The translations under genes were made by a program, and so were the position numbers. The notes under the pieces were generated by a model. It was given only the letters and a program-made list of their open reading frames with translations, had not been told where the DNA came from and did no database searches. 35,521 nucleotides of DNA from Dorea sp. AM10-31 (lineage in GTDB: Bacteria; Bacillota; Clostridia; Lachnospirales; Lachnospiraceae): the NCBI RefSeq assembly GCF_003435815.1, contig NZ_QTUV01000014.1:1-35521 (forward strand), given 5' to 3'. Shown piece after piece: positions 1-8,159 of this stretch (the first letter of the stretch is position 1; each line of letters opens with the position of its first letter).

Positions 1-52
1 AAACTAACTGCCACGTCCTACTTTTGAATTAATGTGTTTTGCTCATCTCTAT
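1..52. repeat. Left copy of 52-bp terminal inverted repeat
   Basis: Bases 1-52 are the exact reverse complement of bases 35469-35520; the match stops at base 53. Nothing in this copy codes convincingly. Its presence at both extreme ends suggests that the window stops where the same repeat occurs in opposite orientation, either as an assembly break at a multicopy repeat or as the ends of an invertible or mobile segment. The identity is seen directly; the interpretation is inferred. Confidence 0.9.
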
Positions 53-57
53 ATATT

Positions 58-270
58 TCTAATGATACCTACGGATTACTACGTGCCAGGCACTCTCGCA
101 ATCCTACACAATATTCGCATATCGCAAGGCTACGCCTTGGCTTTTATGCTCATATTGCAAGGCTACGCCTTAGCTTTTATACTCATATTGTTGCAGGTCT
201 CTCAAACTCGCAAGCACTTTTATGCAAGCATAACGTGCATACGGGTTCGGAGACCTTAGGTATCATTAGA
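58..270. repeat. Palindromic MITE/REP-like element A with internal tandem repeat
   Basis: The element is bounded by a perfect 13-bp inverted repeat (TCTAATGATACCT at 58-70 and its complement at 258-270). About 70 bp of its left part matches, in reverse orientation, the right part of the element at 7064-7235, including the shared blocks CGCAATCCTAC and TTCGCATATCG. Inside are two tandem 33-bp copies (124-156 and 157-189) that differ at two positions, each containing an AAGGCTACGCCTT palindrome. The right end overlaps the last codons of the aldolase gene, so that gene's stop lies in the element's terminal repeat. No transposase is encoded, so it would be non-autonomous. It occupies nearly all of the 1-265 intergenic stretch. 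Confidence 0.7.
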
Positions 271-871
271 TCAAATTCTTTGTAATTGTGCAGAATGCGT
301 CGCATTCGATTCTCTCAAGCATGCTGTATGCGAGGTAGATGCTTGGACCGGATACAACAACGCCGTGTTTTGGCATGATCATTCCGATTGGTTTTTTCAC
401 TGCTGTCTCGCGGTGATCTTCGAAATACTGATATACATTTCTGCTCAGCTCTTCAGAGTAAGCTTTTGTCCATTCGATACATCCGACTTCGCCACGTCCC
501 ATAGTAGCTTCTGTTACGTTCGGAATCGGTTTGGACTGAGCAACGAATGGCATACAGTAGAACGGATGTGCATGGATTGTACACTCAATCTCTTTGAAGT
601 TCTGTAAGATCAGTACATGCATCAGACTTTCTCTGGAAAGTTTGCCTTCGCCTTCAATGATGTTGCGGTCATAGTCGATCAGAAGGAAATCTTCCGGCTG
701 CATCTCGCAATGTTTTCTTTCAGACATCAGAGATGGAGAGATTAAGATACGGTTCTCGTCTACACGTACAGCAAAGTTACCGCCTGCAGCATTTGTCAGT
801 CTGCGGTCCCACATCATTTTTGCTACCTTGCACATTTCCAGTCTCATTTCATAGTAAGATAAGTTGCTCAT
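266..871 (-). CDS. Class II aldolase/adducin-family sugar-phosphate aldolase
   Basis: This 201-aa cytoplasmic protein has the class II aldolase/epimerase fold (L-fuculose-phosphate aldolase, L-ribulose-5-phosphate 4-epimerase). The zinc site is complete: the HAHP motif gives H100 and H102, and a KHG motif gives H169. E81 in SRES matches the catalytic glutamate, and NAAGGN (27-32) is the phosphate-binding loop, normally TSGN. The family retro-aldol cleaves ketose 1-phosphates to DHAP plus an aldehyde, or epimerises pentulose 5-phosphates. The start is well supported by AAAGGAG 7-8 bases upstream of the ATG. It lies 69 bp downstream of the PfkB kinase on the same strand, and the pair would act in sequence on a phosphorylated sugar. 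Substrate unknown. The 3' end runs into a repeat element, which could have altered the last residues. Confidence 0.85.
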   Translation of the reverse strand: MSNLSYYEMRLEMCKVAKMMWDRRLTNAAGGNFAVRVDENRILISPSLMSERKHCEMQPEDFLLIDYDRNIIEGEGKLSRESLMHVLILQNFKEIECTIHAHPFYCMPFVAQSKPIPNVTEATMGRGEVGCIEWTKAYSEELSRNVYQYFEDHRETAVKKPIGMIMPKHGVVVSGPSIYLAYSMLERIECDAFCTITKNLI

Positions 872-940
872 AATTCATTCTCCTTTTATTGTATTTGATT
901 TATTTGTTTTTTTCAATTGTTACCTGTTGGTTTTGGGTAT

Positions 941-1882
941 CTATTTGATCTTCTCGATTGTTACCTGCTCTTTTAATTCTTTCGCGCGTTCCAGATCATA
1001 ACCGGCAGAAAGCTTGGATTCTGCGGTTGCGGCAGATACGGCAGTTGCGATACGAATGGTATCCTCAATGGAATATCCTTCGGATAAACCATATACAAAA
1101 CCAGAAAGGAAGCAGTCGCCACATCCGATCGTGTTCTGTACATTTACTTTCGGCGGGTGTACACGGTAATAACCTTCCGGAGCTTTTACAATAGATCCGT
1201 CTCCGCCTAATGAAACGGCGATGATCGGGACATTGTAAGAATCCAGTGATTCAATCGCTTCTACTATAGAGGCGTCGTCTTCAGCAATCGGATGACCGGC
1301 AAGTGTGGACAGCTCATCCAGGTTCGGCTTGATCATATATGGAGTCTCGCGGATACATTCTTTCAGAGATTTACCACTTGTATCTAAGAAAAACTTTAAA
1401 TCCCGGTCGCGGAACATCTCGAGGATCTTATTATATACGGAAGGATCCGGTGAGTTGGATGCGTCTCCGGAGAAAATAAGGTAATCACCCGGCTGGATGG
1501 TTGCTTTCATATCTTCAAGAAGTTCATTTAACTCCTCTGTCTTTAAAGTAACACCACGCTCGGCTGCAATTGTGCAGTCACCTGTATCTTCTATAATAAG
1601 GTAATTTGTTCTTGTCTCTCTGGAACCGTCATCATAATGTTTAAAACGGACCTCGATGCCGTATTCATTCAGCATATTTATGACTTTCTGCCCGCTTTTG
1701 CCATGGCTGATTCCGAATGCAGTGTTCTCTTTGCCGAGAATCTTCAGATTAATAGAAACGTGTGTACCTTTGCCTCCGATCGTATCGACAGTTTTTTGGA
1801 TTCGATTTGTAATATTTTTGTCGAATCTGCTCAAATAAAGAATTCTGTCAATAGCGGGGTTAAGTGTCAATGTGTGTATCAT
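941..1882 (-). CDS. PfkB-family hexose/ketose-phosphate kinase (1-phosphofructokinase-like)
   Basis: This 313-aa protein is of full family length. It has the ribokinase/PfkB signatures: TLNPAID near the N-terminus, GGKGTHVS at 36-43 (usually GGKGINVS) and GCGDCFLSGF at 253-262, where D256 is the catalytic base and the usual GAGD reads GCGD. It resembles 1-phosphofructokinase, tagatose-6-phosphate kinase and FruK/LacC proteins, which use ATP to make a sugar bisphosphate. With the downstream class II aldolase it would form a kinase-aldolase module yielding DHAP and an aldehyde product. It starts at an ATG preceded by AAAGGGG and is divergent from the ABC transporter, sharing a 411-bp regulatory gap. 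The exact sugar phosphate is not deducible. Confidence 0.85.
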   Translation of the reverse strand: MIHTLTLNPAIDRILYLSRFDKNITNRIQKTVDTIGGKGTHVSINLKILGKENTAFGISHGKSGQKVINMLNEYGIEVRFKHYDDGSRETRTNYLIIEDTGDCTIAAERGVTLKTEELNELLEDMKATIQPGDYLIFSGDASNSPDPSVYNKILEMFRDRDLKFFLDTSGKSLKECIRETPYMIKPNLDELSTLAGHPIAEDDASIVEAIESLDSYNVPIIAVSLGGDGSIVKAPEGYYRVHPPKVNVQNTIGCGDCFLSGFVYGLSEGYSIEDTIRIATAVSAATAESKLSAGYDLERAKELKEQVTIEKIK

Positions 1883-2293
1883 ATTCTACCCCTTTCTGTA
1901 TTACACAAGTAAACAAACAAGTTCTGAAAGTATAATAACACAGAAACGGAAATAAAACAACACAAAACTAAGAAAGTTAATAAAATAACAAATGCAAACG
2001 GATAAGATTATGAACGAGATATGAACAAAAAAATCATAAATTTACAACAAAATTAACAAAAAAGACAAAAAATAACATGCCGAAAGATAAAAATTGACTT
2101 GACATACAACGCGATAGGTAGTAGTATTGAGCACATAGAAAGCGTATTGCATAAATAAATTGATATAAAGGTGAACAGAATTATGAAAAATGTATAATCC
2201 AAAACATATACAATCATAAACGGTCACAAACAAACACAAAAGTAACATCAAAACAACATGCAAGAGCGAAATATTTAAGGGAGGGAATGGAAA
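1883..2293. promoter_or_regulatory. 411-bp divergent regulatory gap between kinase and ABC importer
   Basis: This very AT-rich stretch has no credible gene. On the plus strand, TTGACA at 2099-2104 and TAGTAT at 2122-2127 are separated by exactly 17 bp and should drive the transporter operon, leaving a leader of roughly 160 nt before the GTG start. On the minus strand a TATACT-like -10 lies a short way upstream of the kinase, but I see no good -35. No riboswitch family or clear palindromic operator could be recognised in the leader. No regulator gene is encoded anywhere in the catabolic locus. Confidence 0.6.
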
Positions 2294-3775
2294 GTGGAGA
2301 ACATCAAAATGCGTGTCAGTGGAATTAACAAGTCGTTTCCGGGTGTTAAAGCTCTGGACAATGTTAATTTCGCCGTTAGAAAAGGAACGGTTCACGCTCT
2401 TTGTGGAGAGAACGGTGCCGGTAAGTCAACATTGATGAAAATCATTAACGGAATTTACAAAGCAGATTCCGGACAGATCTTTCTTGATGAGAAACCGGTA
2501 ACAATTAAAGATCCGATTCAGGCGAGAGATTATGGTATCGCAATGATCGCACAGGAACTGAACTATGTACCGGAAATGTCAATCGAAGAGAACTTGTTCT
2601 TAGGACGCCTTCCGGTGACTAAATTTGGCAATGTTGATTGGAAGAGAGTTCGTAGAGAGACGATTGAATTTCTGAGACAGGAGAATCTTCCATATAAACC
2701 GGATCAGAAATTAAAAACATTAACAGTATCTGACATTCAGATGCTTGAGATCATCAAAGCAATTTCCAACAACGCTCAGATCGTAATCATGGATGAGCCT
2801 ACATCAGCAATCACAAACCGTGAGGTTGAGGTGTTGTTCGGCAAGATCGCAGAACTGAAAAAGAAAGGCGTAAGTATTATTTACATTTCTCATAAGATGG
2901 AAGAAGTATTCCGTATTGCGGATGACATCACAGTTCTTCGAGACGGTAAGACAGTTGAGACACATCCGGCATCAGAGATCGATCTTGACAAAGTCATTGC
3001 ACTGATGGTTGGACGTAAGATGGACAATGTTTATCCGAAAGAAGAAGTTGAAATTGGTGAGCCGATCCTTGAAATAGAAGGACTTGGAAGCAAAGGTGTA
3101 TTTAAAGATATTAACTTTAAAGCTAACAAAGGTGAGATCGTAGGATTTGCCGGATTGATGGGTGCAGGACGTACCGAAACAATGAGAGCAATCTTCGGAC
3201 TGGATCCTTATGATGAAGGAAAGATCAAAGTTCACGGCAAAGAAGTTACTATTAAGAAGGTAAGCGACAGTATCGCACAGAAAGTCGTAATGCTTTCCGA
3301 AGACAGAAGACGTTATGGTATCATCCCGATCCGAAGCGTTATGGAAAATGCAAGCATTTCCAGTCTGGACAAGATCATCTATGGCGGAAGATGGCATCCG
3401 AAGGTGGAAAAAGAACTGGTAAGCAAGTATTTTGAAAAGATGCATGTTAAAACACCATCTCTTGAAACTGCAATTCAGGGACTGAGTGGTGGTAACCAGC
3501 AGAAAGTACTTCTGGCTAAATGGATGTTAAGAGATCCGGATGTATTGATTCTGGATGAGCCTACCAGAGGTATCGACGTCGGAGCTAAATTCGAGATTTA
3601 CAGACTGATGACAGACCTGGTTAAAGAAGGAAAGACAGTTATTATGGTTTCCTCTGAACTGCCGGAGCTGATCGGAATGTGCGACAGAATTTACATAATG
3701 AACAAAGGTAGAATCACTGGTTGTCTGAGCAAGGATGAGTTCTCACAAGAGACAATCATGAGATATGCAATGTAA
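2294..3775 (+). CDS. Sugar ABC transporter ATPase, RbsA/MglA type
   Basis: This 493-aa protein carries two fused nucleotide-binding domains, as in RbsA, MglA, XylG and AraG. The first has Walker A GENGAGKST (38-46) and Walker B VIMDEPTSAIT, with a degenerate signature (LTVSDIQM). The second has the usual weakened Walker A of this family (GLMGAGRTE), a perfect LSGGNQQKV signature and LILDEPTRGIDVG. It powers uptake of a mono- or disaccharide or polyol at the cytoplasmic face of the permease. GTG is the likely start, placed about 9 bases after AAGGGAGG; ATG 2309 is an in-frame alternative. It is the first gene of the importer operon, 20 bp ahead of the permease. Confidence 0.95.
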   Translation: MENIKMRVSGINKSFPGVKALDNVNFAVRKGTVHALCGENGAGKSTLMKIINGIYKADSGQIFLDEKPVTIKDPIQARDYGIAMIAQELNYVPEMSIEENLFLGRLPVTKFGNVDWKRVRRETIEFLRQENLPYKPDQKLKTLTVSDIQMLEIIKAISNNAQIVIMDEPTSAITNREVEVLFGKIAELKKKGVSIIYISHKMEEVFRIADDITVLRDGKTVETHPASEIDLDKVIALMVGRKMDNVYPKEEVEIGEPILEIEGLGSKGVFKDINFKANKGEIVGFAGLMGAGRTETMRAIFGLDPYDEGKIKVHGKEVTIKKVSDSIAQKVVMLSEDRRRYGIIPIRSVMENASISSLDKIIYGGRWHPKVEKELVSKYFEKMHVKTPSLETAIQGLSGGNQQKVLLAKWMLRDPDVLILDEPTRGIDVGAKFEIYRLMTDLVKEGKTVIMVSSELPELIGMCDRIYIMNKGRITGCLSKDEFSQETIMRYAM

Positions 3776-3795
3776 TTAGCGGAGGGATTGAGAAA

Positions 3796-4797
3796 ATGAA
3801 AAATTCAAAAGCGAGAGATTTTATACACAAGTTTTCGATCTATATCATCCTGGTGGCAATGTTCATCATCTGTGCGATCGTAAATGACAACTTTTTATCT
3901 GCACGTAACTTAATCAACGTTGCCCGCCAGCTTTCAGTTGGAACAATCCTGGCATACGGTGAAATGTTACTGGTAATCGCAGGACTGATCGACTTGTCTG
4001 TTGGTTCTGTACTGGCACTCGCTGGTGTGCTTTCAATCGCAGCATACCAGTCAACCGGATCACTGTTAGTTGGTTTCCTTGTAGCAATCGCAGTTGGTGT
4101 TGCATGTAACTTCATCAACGCAATCCTGGTTACACACTTTGATGTACCGGCATTCATTGCTACACTGGCTATGCAGATGTCAGCCAGAGGTGCGGCACTT
4201 CGTTTCACAAACGGACAGAACTTACTTCAGTTAAAAGATTACACAGTATTTGGACAGGGTAACTTAGGACCGATTCCGATGCCTGTAGTATTCATGATCA
4301 TTATTACAATTATTACATGGTATATTATGACACATACAAGATTCGGTCGTTCTCTTTACGCTATCGGTGGTAATGAAGGAGCAGCAATCGCATCTGGTAT
4401 CAATGTTAAGAGGAACAAATACATCATCTACATCATCAATGGTATCTTTGCAGGTATCGCAGGTGTGCTCTTTATGTCTCGTGTAAATGCAGGTCTTCCG
4501 AACGGAGCTGTAGGATATGAGATGGAAGGTTTGACAGCTACTATCGTCGGTGGTACTAGTTTCTCAGGTGGTGTTGGTACAACAATGGGAACTCTTGCCG
4601 GTGGATTTATCATCGGTTTCCTGAACAACATCATGAACCTGATGGGTGTAGACTCTTATGTACAGCAGATTGTTAAAGGTATCATCATCGCACTCGCCGT
4701 AGTTGCAGATATCAGATCTAAGAATAAGAAGACACAGAAAGTTATCCTTGCAGCAGATGACAATGATGACAAGAAAGAAAAAGCAGCAGCCAAATAA
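3796..4797 (+). CDS. Sugar ABC transporter permease, RbsC type
   Basis: This 333-aa integral membrane protein has the BPD_transp_2 pattern: an N-terminal segment at about 15-30, then roughly eight to ten hydrophobic segments including a LIDLSVGSVLALAG helix and a GGTSFSGGVGT region typical of RbsC/XylH. The charged, Lys/Ala-rich tail is cytoplasmic. It forms the homodimeric channel of the importer with the upstream ATPase and the downstream lipoprotein. A GGAGGGATTGAG Shine-Dalgarno precedes the ATG. The cognate sugar cannot be inferred from the permease alone. Confidence 0.95.
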   Translation: MKNSKARDFIHKFSIYIILVAMFIICAIVNDNFLSARNLINVARQLSVGTILAYGEMLLVIAGLIDLSVGSVLALAGVLSIAAYQSTGSLLVGFLVAIAVGVACNFINAILVTHFDVPAFIATLAMQMSARGAALRFTNGQNLLQLKDYTVFGQGNLGPIPMPVVFMIIITIITWYIMTHTRFGRSLYAIGGNEGAAIASGINVKRNKYIIYIINGIFAGIAGVLFMSRVNAGLPNGAVGYEMEGLTATIVGGTSFSGGVGTTMGTLAGGFIIGFLNNIMNLMGVDSYVQQIVKGIIIALAVVADIRSKNKKTQKVILAADDNDDKKEKAAAK

Positions 4798-4855
4798 TGA
4801 ATGCACAAGTTGCAGAACTTTTACAATATAAACCAAATAAGGAGGATTTCAATCT

Positions 4856-5848
4856 ATGAAAAAGAAAGTAATCAGCGCTATCCTTTGCGCAGCAATGGTA
4901 TCTACAATGGCAGTAGGATGTAGCTCATCCGACAGCAAAAAAGACTCTAAGAGTGACAAAAAAGACGGCTACAAAGTAGCTTATATCGCAAGAGCTCAGG
5001 AAGACTCTTTCGCAGCTTGGTTAGCTGACGAGATGAGAGCAGCATTCAAGAAAACAGGGGACATGTCATTAGAGGTATTCGATGGAGAAGCTAACGACGA
5101 GAAAGAGAACTCTATCATTGAGAACTGTATCGCAAACGGATATGACGGAATTATTGTTCAGGCTAACAATGGAGAAGCTCAGCTCCCATACATTCAGCAG
5201 ATCGTAGAAGCTGACATCCCATGTATCACAACAAACCCACGTGTTGAGTGTGAAGGAACAGGATCTGTAGATGCTGATCCATACGAGCAGGCAAAAGTAA
5301 ACTGTGAACTGGCTCTTAAGAAAATCCCGAAAAACGCTAAAGTTGTAGTTCTTCAGGGACCTGCAGGAAACTTCCACAGCACAAAGAGAAGAGAAGCATG
5401 GAAGAAAGAATTCTTCGACAAGAGATCTGATGTTAAGATCTTAGCAGAAGATATCGCTAACTGGAACAAAGACGAAGCTATGCAGCTCATGGAAGACTGG
5501 GTACAGGCTTATGGAAAGATTGACGCTGTTATCTCTATGAACGACAACATGGCAGCTGGAGCAATCGAAGCAGTTAAAGATAACGCTAAATACAAAAACA
5601 TGCAGGCATATGGTGTAGACGGAACTGCAGAGGCTTGCTTACTTATCAAAGAAGGTAAGATGACATCTACAGGACTTCAGTCAGCTATCGACCTTGCTAA
5701 GATGAATACAGAAGCTATGCATGATGTATTAACAGGTAAGAAGAAAGTTACTGACATCAACGACAACGTTCCTGCACCACTTATCACATCTGACAATGTT
5801 GACGAATACATCCAGATGTACAAAGACAACGGACAGATTAAAGAATAA
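4856..5848 (+). CDS. Sugar-binding lipoprotein of the ABC importer (Peripla_BP_4)
   Basis: This 330-aa extracytoplasmic solute-binding protein begins with a lipoprotein signal. Residues 1-21 are a charged then hydrophobic leader and C22 in AVGC is the lipidated cysteine, followed by a Ser/Asp/Lys-rich tether. The body matches RbsB-like type I periplasmic-binding folds: GYDGIIVQANN early, then VVVLQGPAGNFHSTKRREAW and DAVISMNDNMAAGAIEAVK, where a conserved Asn/Asp pair usually contacts sugar hydroxyls. AAGGAGG precedes the ATG. Codon choice is highly biased, suggesting strong expression. A rho-independent terminator follows. RbsB relatives bind ribose, galactose, allose, inositol, xylitol and others; the specificity here is open. 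Confidence 0.93.
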   Translation: MKKKVISAILCAAMVSTMAVGCSSSDSKKDSKSDKKDGYKVAYIARAQEDSFAAWLADEMRAAFKKTGDMSLEVFDGEANDEKENSIIENCIANGYDGIIVQANNGEAQLPYIQQIVEADIPCITTNPRVECEGTGSVDADPYEQAKVNCELALKKIPKNAKVVVLQGPAGNFHSTKRREAWKKEFFDKRSDVKILAEDIANWNKDEAMQLMEDWVQAYGKIDAVISMNDNMAAGAIEAVKDNAKYKNMQAYGVDGTAEACLLIKEGKMTSTGLQSAIDLAKMNTEAMHDVLTGKKKVTDINDNVPAPLITSDNVDEYIQMYKDNGQIKE

Positions 5849-5934
5849 TTTGAACGTATGAAAAATTAATCACAGAATTAGATTAATGACTTAATCAATG
5901 TCAGTGAGAAAAAGTATATTGTAAGAGTAGACAT

Positions 5935-5972
5935 AACTGGCAGGTCAAATATCGGCTTGCCAGTTATTATTT
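5935..5972 (+). terminator. Rho-independent terminator after the importer operon
   Basis: AACTGGCA (5935-5942) pairs perfectly with TGCCAGTT (5958-5965) around a 15-nt loop and is followed by a T-rich run. Partial read-through into the dehydrogenase genes is possible, since they lie close behind on the same strand. Confidence 0.7.
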
Positions 5973-6022
5973 TCAAAAAATAGTTCGAGAAATTTTTAAC
6001 AGATTGAAAGGAGATACGTGAA

Positions 6023-7063
6023 ATGAAAAACAGAGGAGCATTTATGACAGACCTGGATAAAATGGAAATCCGTGATATTCCAATGCCAACACCGAAAGAG
6101 AAAGAAGTTCTGGTTGAACTGGAATATGTAGGAATCTGTGGTTCTGATGTACATTATTTCCATGATGGAAGATGCGGAAGCTATGTAGTAGATGGAGACT
6201 TCATGCTTGGACATGAGTGTGCCGGAACAGTTGTAGAACTTGGAGAAGGTGTAGAGAACCTGAAAGTCGGAGACAGAGTAGCTCTGGAGCCGGGAATCAC
6301 ATGCGGACAGTGTGAATTCTGTAAATCAGGACGTTACAACCTTTGCCCGGATGTACAGTTCCTTGCAACACCACCGGTACAGGGATGCTATGAGAACTAC
6401 ATCGCATTCCCGGAGAACATGTGCTTCAAACTTCCGGACAACATCAGCACAAAAGAAGGTGCACTTGTTGAGCCATTATCAGTAGGTATGCACGCAGCTA
6501 ACCAGGGAAATGTACAGCTTGGAGACTCTGTAGTAATTCTTGGAGCAGGTTGTATCGGACTTGTAACATTACTTGCTTGTAAAGCACACGGTGCTACAGA
6601 TATCACAGTTGTTGACGTAATTCCAAAACGTCTGGACTATGCTATGAAATTAGGAGCTACACGTGTGATCAACGGAAAAGAAGTAGATGCTATCGAAGAA
6701 GTTAAGAAGATCACAAACGGAGCCGGTGTTGACAAAGTTATGGAAACAGCAGGATCTCCATTTACAATCAAAGAGACTCCATTCATGGTTAAGAGAGGCG
6801 GAACAATCGTATTAGTTGGTATTTCTGCTCAGGAAACAGTTGAATTTAACTTTGCTCAGATCATGGACAAAGAGCCGGAAATCAAATCTGTATTCCGTTA
6901 CAGAAACATCTACCCACAGGCAATCGCAGCTATCTCTGATGGCCTGATCGATGTATCCGGAATCGTTACACATGAATTTGATTTCGATAACATTCAGGAA
7001 GCATTTGACTGTGCAATCAATAACAAAGACGATGTAGTAAAAGCTGTAATTAAGATCAAATAA
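6023..7063 (+). CDS. Zinc-dependent polyol dehydrogenase (L-iditol/xylitol dehydrogenase-like)
   Basis: This 346-aa medium-chain dehydrogenase matches the sorbitol (L-iditol 2-) dehydrogenase group. The catalytic zinc ligands are C39 in GICGSDVH, H64-E65 in GHE and E150. The structural zinc cysteines C94, C97, C100 and C108 are all present. The Rossmann loop GAGCIG (174-179) binds NAD(P), and the D in TVVDVIPKR suggests NAD. It likely oxidises a secondary hydroxyl of an alditol to a ketose. It sits behind the importer terminator and ahead of a repeat element and an SDR gene. The start is supported by AAAGGAGA 9 bases upstream. The alditol is unknown; xylitol, sorbitol and related polyols are plausible. 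Confidence 0.88.
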   Translation: MKNRGAFMTDLDKMEIRDIPMPTPKEKEVLVELEYVGICGSDVHYFHDGRCGSYVVDGDFMLGHECAGTVVELGEGVENLKVGDRVALEPGITCGQCEFCKSGRYNLCPDVQFLATPPVQGCYENYIAFPENMCFKLPDNISTKEGALVEPLSVGMHAANQGNVQLGDSVVILGAGCIGLVTLLACKAHGATDITVVDVIPKRLDYAMKLGATRVINGKEVDAIEEVKKITNGAGVDKVMETAGSPFTIKETPFMVKRGGTIVLVGISAQETVEFNFAQIMDKEPEIKSVFRYRNIYPQAIAAISDGLIDVSGIVTHEFDFDNIQEAFDCAINNKDDVVKAVIKIK

Positions 7064-7235
7064 TATAATACCAAGGTAAAAAGGTCGGTCGCCACGTGAG
7101 CTAGATCATATGTGGCGGACAGACCTTGGGACCTGTCCCAATATGAGCATAAAAGTGGGATATTAATCCCACGATATGCGAATAGTGGGTAGGATTGCGG
7201 GAGTGCAACGCACGTAGCAATCCGTGGGTATTATA
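7064..7235. repeat. Palindromic MITE/REP-like element B
   Basis: This non-coding element lies between two dehydrogenase genes and is bounded by TATAATACC (7064-7072) and its complement (7227-7235). It is full of hairpins: AAGGTC..GTCGCCAC with GTGGCGGAC..GACCTT, GGGA/TCCC, GTGGGA/TCCCAC and GGATTGC/GCAATCC. Its right half matches element A (58-270) in the opposite orientation over about 100 bp with roughly ten to fifteen differences, so the two are copies of one dispersed family. It starts right at the stop of the upstream gene and could act as a terminator or mRNA-stability element within the operon. Confidence 0.7.
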
Positions 7236-7270
7236 AAAAACAGATGAATACAGCAAAATGGAGGTTTATG

Positions 7271-8041
7271 ATGGTAGACTATAGAAATTTTAATGAAGAT
7301 TTCAGTCTGGAAGGCAAGACAGCAATTGTAACTGGTGCAGCTAGTGGTATCGGATATGAGATTGCAAAAATGTATGCAAGAAAAGGCGCTAACGTAGTAA
7401 GCTTTGACATGAACAAGGCAGATGACCTTGACGATTACATGAAGGAGCAGGGCGTAGGTTATCTCGCATATGTTGGAAACATTACAAAAACTGCAGATAT
7501 TGATGACTGTGTGGCAAAGACAGTTGAGACATTCGGAAGACTGGATATTCTTGTAAACTGCGCAGGAATCGGTGTTGTACAGAGTGTTCTGGATCATGAG
7601 GAAGATCTCTGGGATAAGACACTTAGCATCAACCTGACAGGAACAGTAAGATTTGGACGTGCTGCTGCAAAAGTTATGAAAGAACAGGGCGGCGGAAAGA
7701 TCATCAACATGGGTTCCCAGGCAGGAGTTGTTGCACTTGACGGACATCTGACCTACGGATGTTGTAAAGCTGCTGTAATCTATGCTACAAAACAGTTCGC
7801 TATGGAACTGGCACAGTACAACATTAATGTAAATGCAATCTCTCCAACAATTATCCTGACTCCGATGGGAGAAGAAAACTGGAATAATGAACGTGGAGTA
7901 GAATTTAAAAAGAAAATTCCGGCACATAGATTTGGTTATCCGGAAGAAGTGGCAGCATGCGCAGTATTCCTTGCAAGTGACGCATCCAGCCTCGTAAACG
8001 GAGCAAATCTTGTGATCGATGGTGGATTTACCATCTGCTAA
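7271..8041 (+). CDS. SDR-family NAD(P)-dependent dehydrogenase
   Basis: This classical short-chain dehydrogenase has the cofactor motif TGAASGIG (21-28), NCAGIG, and a catalytic Ser in NMGSQ followed by YGCCK (the Tyr-xxx-Lys dyad). The C-terminal GGFTIC segment is typical of sugar and polyol SDRs. I chose ATG 7271 because GGAGG ends 6 bases upstream, giving 256 aa; an in-frame ATG at 7244 would add 9 residues but lacks a Shine-Dalgarno. It probably interconverts a keto and a hydroxy group of a sugar intermediate, working with the flanking zinc dehydrogenases. Substrate unknown. Confidence 0.85.
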   Translation: MVDYRNFNEDFSLEGKTAIVTGAASGIGYEIAKMYARKGANVVSFDMNKADDLDDYMKEQGVGYLAYVGNITKTADIDDCVAKTVETFGRLDILVNCAGIGVVQSVLDHEEDLWDKTLSINLTGTVRFGRAAAKVMKEQGGGKIINMGSQAGVVALDGHLTYGCCKAAVIYATKQFAMELAQYNINVNAISPTIILTPMGEENWNNERGVEFKKKIPAHRFGYPEEVAACAVFLASDASSLVNGANLVIDGGFTIC

Positions 8042-8081
8042 ACAAGAGTAATTACTCAAATATTTTATTTCAATGATGCTT

Positions 8082-8115
8082 TCGCCGTGCAGTCGTTAGC
8101 CCCGCTGCATGGCGA
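8082..8115 (+). promoter_or_regulatory. Stable hairpin in the leader of the transketolase genes
   Basis: TCGCCGTGCAG (8082-8092) pairs over 11 positions (one G-U) with CTGCATGGCGA (8105-8115) around a 12-nt loop. A second small hairpin, TAGCT/AGCTA, follows. There is no T-run directly behind the main stem, so a processing or attenuation element is more likely than a simple terminator. The role is inferred. Confidence 0.4.
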
Positions 8116-8159
8116 TATAGCTAAAAAAGCTAAGAAAACAATGACGGAGGTCTAAAACA

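Noticed and set aside
124..189. CRISPR array
   Set aside because: Only two directly adjacent 33-bp copies with no spacers and no cas genes; it is a tandem duplication inside a repeat element.
2128..2293. Riboswitch in the long leader of the sugar importer
   Set aside because: The region is A-rich with few stable pairings and no recognisable aptamer core.
7163..8059. 298-codon open frame on the minus strand
   Set aside because: It lies antisense to the SDR gene, is Cys/Ser-rich without domain features and has no ribosome site; a shadow of strong codon bias.
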